A stretch of 7,535 nucleotides of DNA, from assembly GCA_900542305.1 (NCBI GenBank), contig UQMU01000051.1:1-7535 (forward strand). The letters are read 5' to 3'. A model generated the notes under the pieces. The model searched no databases. It saw only the letters and a list, made by a program, of their open reading frames with translations, and had not been told where the DNA came from. The position numbers were made by a program, and so were the translations under genes. This document shows, piece after piece, positions 6,503 through 7,535 of this stretch (positions are counted from its first letter, which is position 1; each line of letters begins with the position of its first letter). This stretch comes from an uncultured Collinsella sp. (GTDB lineage Bacteria > Actinomycetota > Coriobacteriia > Coriobacteriales > Coriobacteriaceae).

Positions 6503-6541
6503 ATGATAGTGCACCGCCAGCCGTCTTAGCGCAGCCTTAGC
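6503..6541 (-). promoter_or_regulatory. Candidate promoter with OmpR-type direct repeats ahead of the regulator gene
   Basis: On the minus strand TATCAT (6503-6508) matches the -10 consensus at five of six positions. No TTGACA-like hexamer stands upstream. Instead GCTAAG occurs twice with an 11-base period (6525-6530 and 6536-6541), overlapping the expected -35 position. This is the arrangement expected for a promoter activated by an OmpR-family regulator, which binds direct repeats about one helical turn apart. The assignment to this regulator is inference. Confidence 0.42.
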
Positions 6542-6548
6542 TGCTCAA

Positions 6549-6572
6549 CCTGCGCGTTTTCAAATACGCAGG
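6549..6572. other. Imperfect hairpin in the regulator's upstream region
   Basis: CCTGCG (6549-6554) pairs with CGCAGG (6567-6572); after one mismatch and one G-T pair the stem continues with TTT/AAA, leaving a two-base loop. It lies between the two groups of direct repeats. It could be a binding site, a terminator remnant for the methyltransferase transcript, or chance. No T-run follows on either strand. Confidence 0.3.
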
Positions 6573-6578
6573 ATATAG

Positions 6579-6593
6579 CTTAACCAAACTTAA
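6579..6593 (-). promoter_or_regulatory. Second pair of TTAAG direct repeats upstream of the regulator
   Basis: On the minus strand TTAAG occurs at 6589-6593 and 6579-6583, a 10-base period. They resemble the GCTAAG pair nearer the start (6525-6541), differing by one base in the shared five. They may form a distal regulator-binding site. The short, AT-rich motif makes chance occurrence possible. Confidence 0.28.
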
Positions 6594-6625
6594 GGCTCAG
6601 ATGCCGAGCGCTTGGACGCATGCCG

Positions 6626-6659
6626 GTCGCGAAAAGACAGCGACTCGTCCTTTCGCGAC
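6626..6659 (-). terminator. Hairpin downstream of the methyltransferase gene, possible terminator
   Basis: GTCGCGAAA (6626-6634) and TTTCGCGAC (6651-6659) form a perfect 9-bp stem. After one mismatch, GAC/GTC add three more pairs, leaving an 8-base loop. It lies about 28 bases past the methyltransferase stop, where a terminator is expected, but no T-run follows the stem on the minus strand. It is therefore a good structure and only a weak intrinsic terminator. Confidence 0.42.
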
Positions 6660-6686
6660 GTCCTAGTTATGCAAAGTGTTCGAGCG

Positions 6687-7265
6687 TTACGCCTCGTACG
6701 CGCCCTCAAGCCGAAGCAGCCACTCCTTGCGATCGAGCCCGCCGGCATATCCGTTAAGCGATCCGTCGGCCGCCACCACGCGATGGCACGGCACGATAAT
6801 CGAAATGGGATTACGTGCGACCGCAGCCCCCACCGCACGAGGAGACACAACGGGTGCCTCGTTTCCCGGTACACGATGTCGAGCGGCAACACGCTGGGCG
6901 ATCTCGCCATACGTAGTGACCTCGCCACGCGGAATAGAAAGCAGCTCAAACCAAACCTCGCGCTGAAACGCCGTACCAATCATATGCAACGGCGGCGTAA
7001 ACCGAGGTTCCTGCCCTGCGAAATAAGCATTCAGCCAAGCCCAGGAACGCTCAAGCACCGAAGAGGCCGCACCATTTACCGGACTCACCGGCGACATGCC
7101 ACCAGTACCGGAAACCGCATCGGCGCCTTCAACGTGCTCCACATCTTCTTTGAGAAGCGTGGAGCCAAAGTGCTCCTGCCCCTCAAACCAAAGTCCCGTC
7201 AGACCGCGGCCATCAGCGGCAAGCAAGATTTCGCCCAAAGGCGAAGCAAACGTCGTCGTGACCAC
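6687..7265 (-). CDS. ogt: Methylated-DNA--[protein]-cysteine S-methyltransferase (192 aa)
   Basis: Suicidal repair protein that transfers the alkyl group from O6-alkylguanine (and O4-alkylthymine) in DNA to its own cysteine. The acceptor is Cys160 in the hallmark IIVPCHRVV. Asn152 in RNPISIIVPC and the GYAGGLDRKEWLL stretch (172-184) with Glu181 match the conserved active-site surroundings, and GTAFQREVWFELLSIPRGEVTTYGEIA (97-123) is the usual helix-turn-helix wing preceding it. An N-terminal ribonuclease-H-like domain occupies about 1-90. No Ada-type AraC or zinc domain is attached, so it is the stand-alone class (Ogt/AdaB). Two stretches look longer than in minimal homologues: a Gly/Ser/Pro-rich linker near 45-67 and RHRVPGNEAPVVSP (129-142). 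The GTG at 7265 is chosen because GAAAGGAG (complement of 7272-7279) sits 6 bases upstream. It has its own upstream region and seems unrelated to the signalling operon. The symbol is by family likeness. Confidence 0.93.
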   Translation of the reverse strand: MVTTTFASPLGEILLAADGRGLTGLWFEGQEHFGSTLLKEDVEHVEGADAVSGTGGMSPVSPVNGAASSVLERSWAWLNAYFAGQEPRFTPPLHMIGTAFQREVWFELLSIPRGEVTTYGEIAQRVAARHRVPGNEAPVVSPRAVGAAVARNPISIIVPCHRVVAADGSLNGYAGGLDRKEWLLRLEGAYEA

Positions 7266-7292
7266 CAGCGGCTCCTTTCAAAACTCCGCACC

Positions 7293-7298
7293 ATAATA
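7293..7298 (-). promoter_or_regulatory. Candidate -10 box of the methyltransferase gene
   Basis: TATTAT on the minus strand (complement of 7293-7298) matches the -10 consensus at five of six positions. It is placed to give a short leader of roughly 20 bases before the GTG at 7265. A recognisable -35 at 16-18 bases is missing; TTGTCT lies only 13 bases upstream. Confidence 0.33.
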
Positions 7299-7357
7299 CC
7301 GCGAATTGTGCAGACAACCCCGCAGATACGTCTGGGCGGGCTGGCAATTGCTTAAGC

Positions 7358-7535
7358 GAGGTTGTTTTCCCCAATCAAGCGAAGAAGACGCGGGGTATCG
7401 ACGCCAGAGCGGTACCTCTATCAGCTGAGCTCTAATACTTTCCCGAGAAGTGAACGAGTAAAAACGAGGCCCCGGAGCATCTGTTAGCGCCGGGCGATTT
7501 TAGCCGCTAATAGTCAAACTATTTTGACCAATCCC
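7358..7535. other. Gene-free end region with a tRNA-like fragment
   Basis: No supported gene is seen. On the minus strand GAGCTCAGCTGATAGAGG (7415-7432) looks like a tRNA D-arm, with GCTC and GAGG flanking an AGCTGATA loop. About 16 bases further on, GTCGATACCCC resembles part of a T-arm. There is no anticodon arm or matching acceptor stem, so it cannot be a functional tRNA; it may be a decayed remnant or chance. Two hairpins follow at 7471-7494 and 7513-7528. Confidence 0.25.
7471..7494. terminator. Hairpin with T-runs on both sides, possible bidirectional terminator
   Basis: CCCGGAGC (7471-7478) and GCGCCGGG (7487-7494) form 5 pairs, one A-G mismatch and 2 more pairs around an 8-base loop. 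The plus strand continues CGATTTT, and the minus strand continues CTCGTTTTTAC. The structure fits an intrinsic terminator of modest strength, perhaps of a gene beyond the right edge of the window. Confidence 0.42.

Noticed and set aside
6612..7355. 247-residue plus-strand frame opposite the methyltransferase
   Set aside because: Antisense to a gene with a clear PCHRV active site; no ribosome site, Arg-rich shadow composition.
7391..7440. Functional tRNA gene
   Set aside because: Only a D-arm and a degenerate T-arm can be drawn; there is no anticodon arm or pairing acceptor ends.
1..7535. CRISPR array, toxin-antitoxin pair or phage module
   Set aside because: No regularly spaced repeats, no Cas-like or phage proteins; the helix-turn-helix fragment and the 106-residue protein show no toxin or antitoxin hallmark.

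Overview
The window is moderately GC-rich bacterial DNA. Five of its seven genes lie on the minus strand. Gene style (GTG starts, GC-rich third positions, alanine-rich sensor kinase, duplicated FtsX-type permease next to a two-component pair) and a short intergenic repeat suggest an actinobacterium of the class Coriobacteriia, possibly Collinsella. That assignment rests on memory and impression, not on a search.

Layout. Positions 2-196 (+) hold the 3' end of a gene ending in an XRE-type helix-turn-helix. After an AT-richer gap of about 200 bp comes a small gene of unknown function (405-725, +). A strong hairpin (759-799) separates these from a long minus-strand block. Read in the direction of transcription, that block is: OmpR-family response regulator (6458-5769), membrane sensor histidine kinase (5772-4399, sharing 4 bases with the regulator), an 83-bp gap containing a repeat, ABC ATPase (4313-3612), and a large duplicated MacB/FtsX-type permease (3606-841). 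Upstream of the block, also on the minus strand, is a stand-alone methylated-DNA--protein-cysteine methyltransferase (7265-6687). The last 270 bp hold no supported gene, only hairpins and a tRNA-like scrap.

How the genes fit together. The kinase senses something through an extracytoplasmic domain of about 140 residues and phosphorylates the regulator on Asp51. The regulator probably controls its own promoter, where a 6-bp sequence recurs at an 11-bp period, and probably the ABC transporter. The transporter is a MacB-like (type VII) machine with two large outside domains, one with a coiled-coil-like stretch, so it more likely does mechanical work or extrusion at the cell envelope than import a small nutrient. 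The substrate cannot be read from sequence.

The most unusual non-coding element is a perfect 34-bp sequence present twice in opposite orientation (803-836 and 4368-4401). Each copy touches the stop codon of a minus-strand gene, and together they bracket the ABC gene pair. I see no CRISPR array, transposase, phage module or clearly new defence system here.
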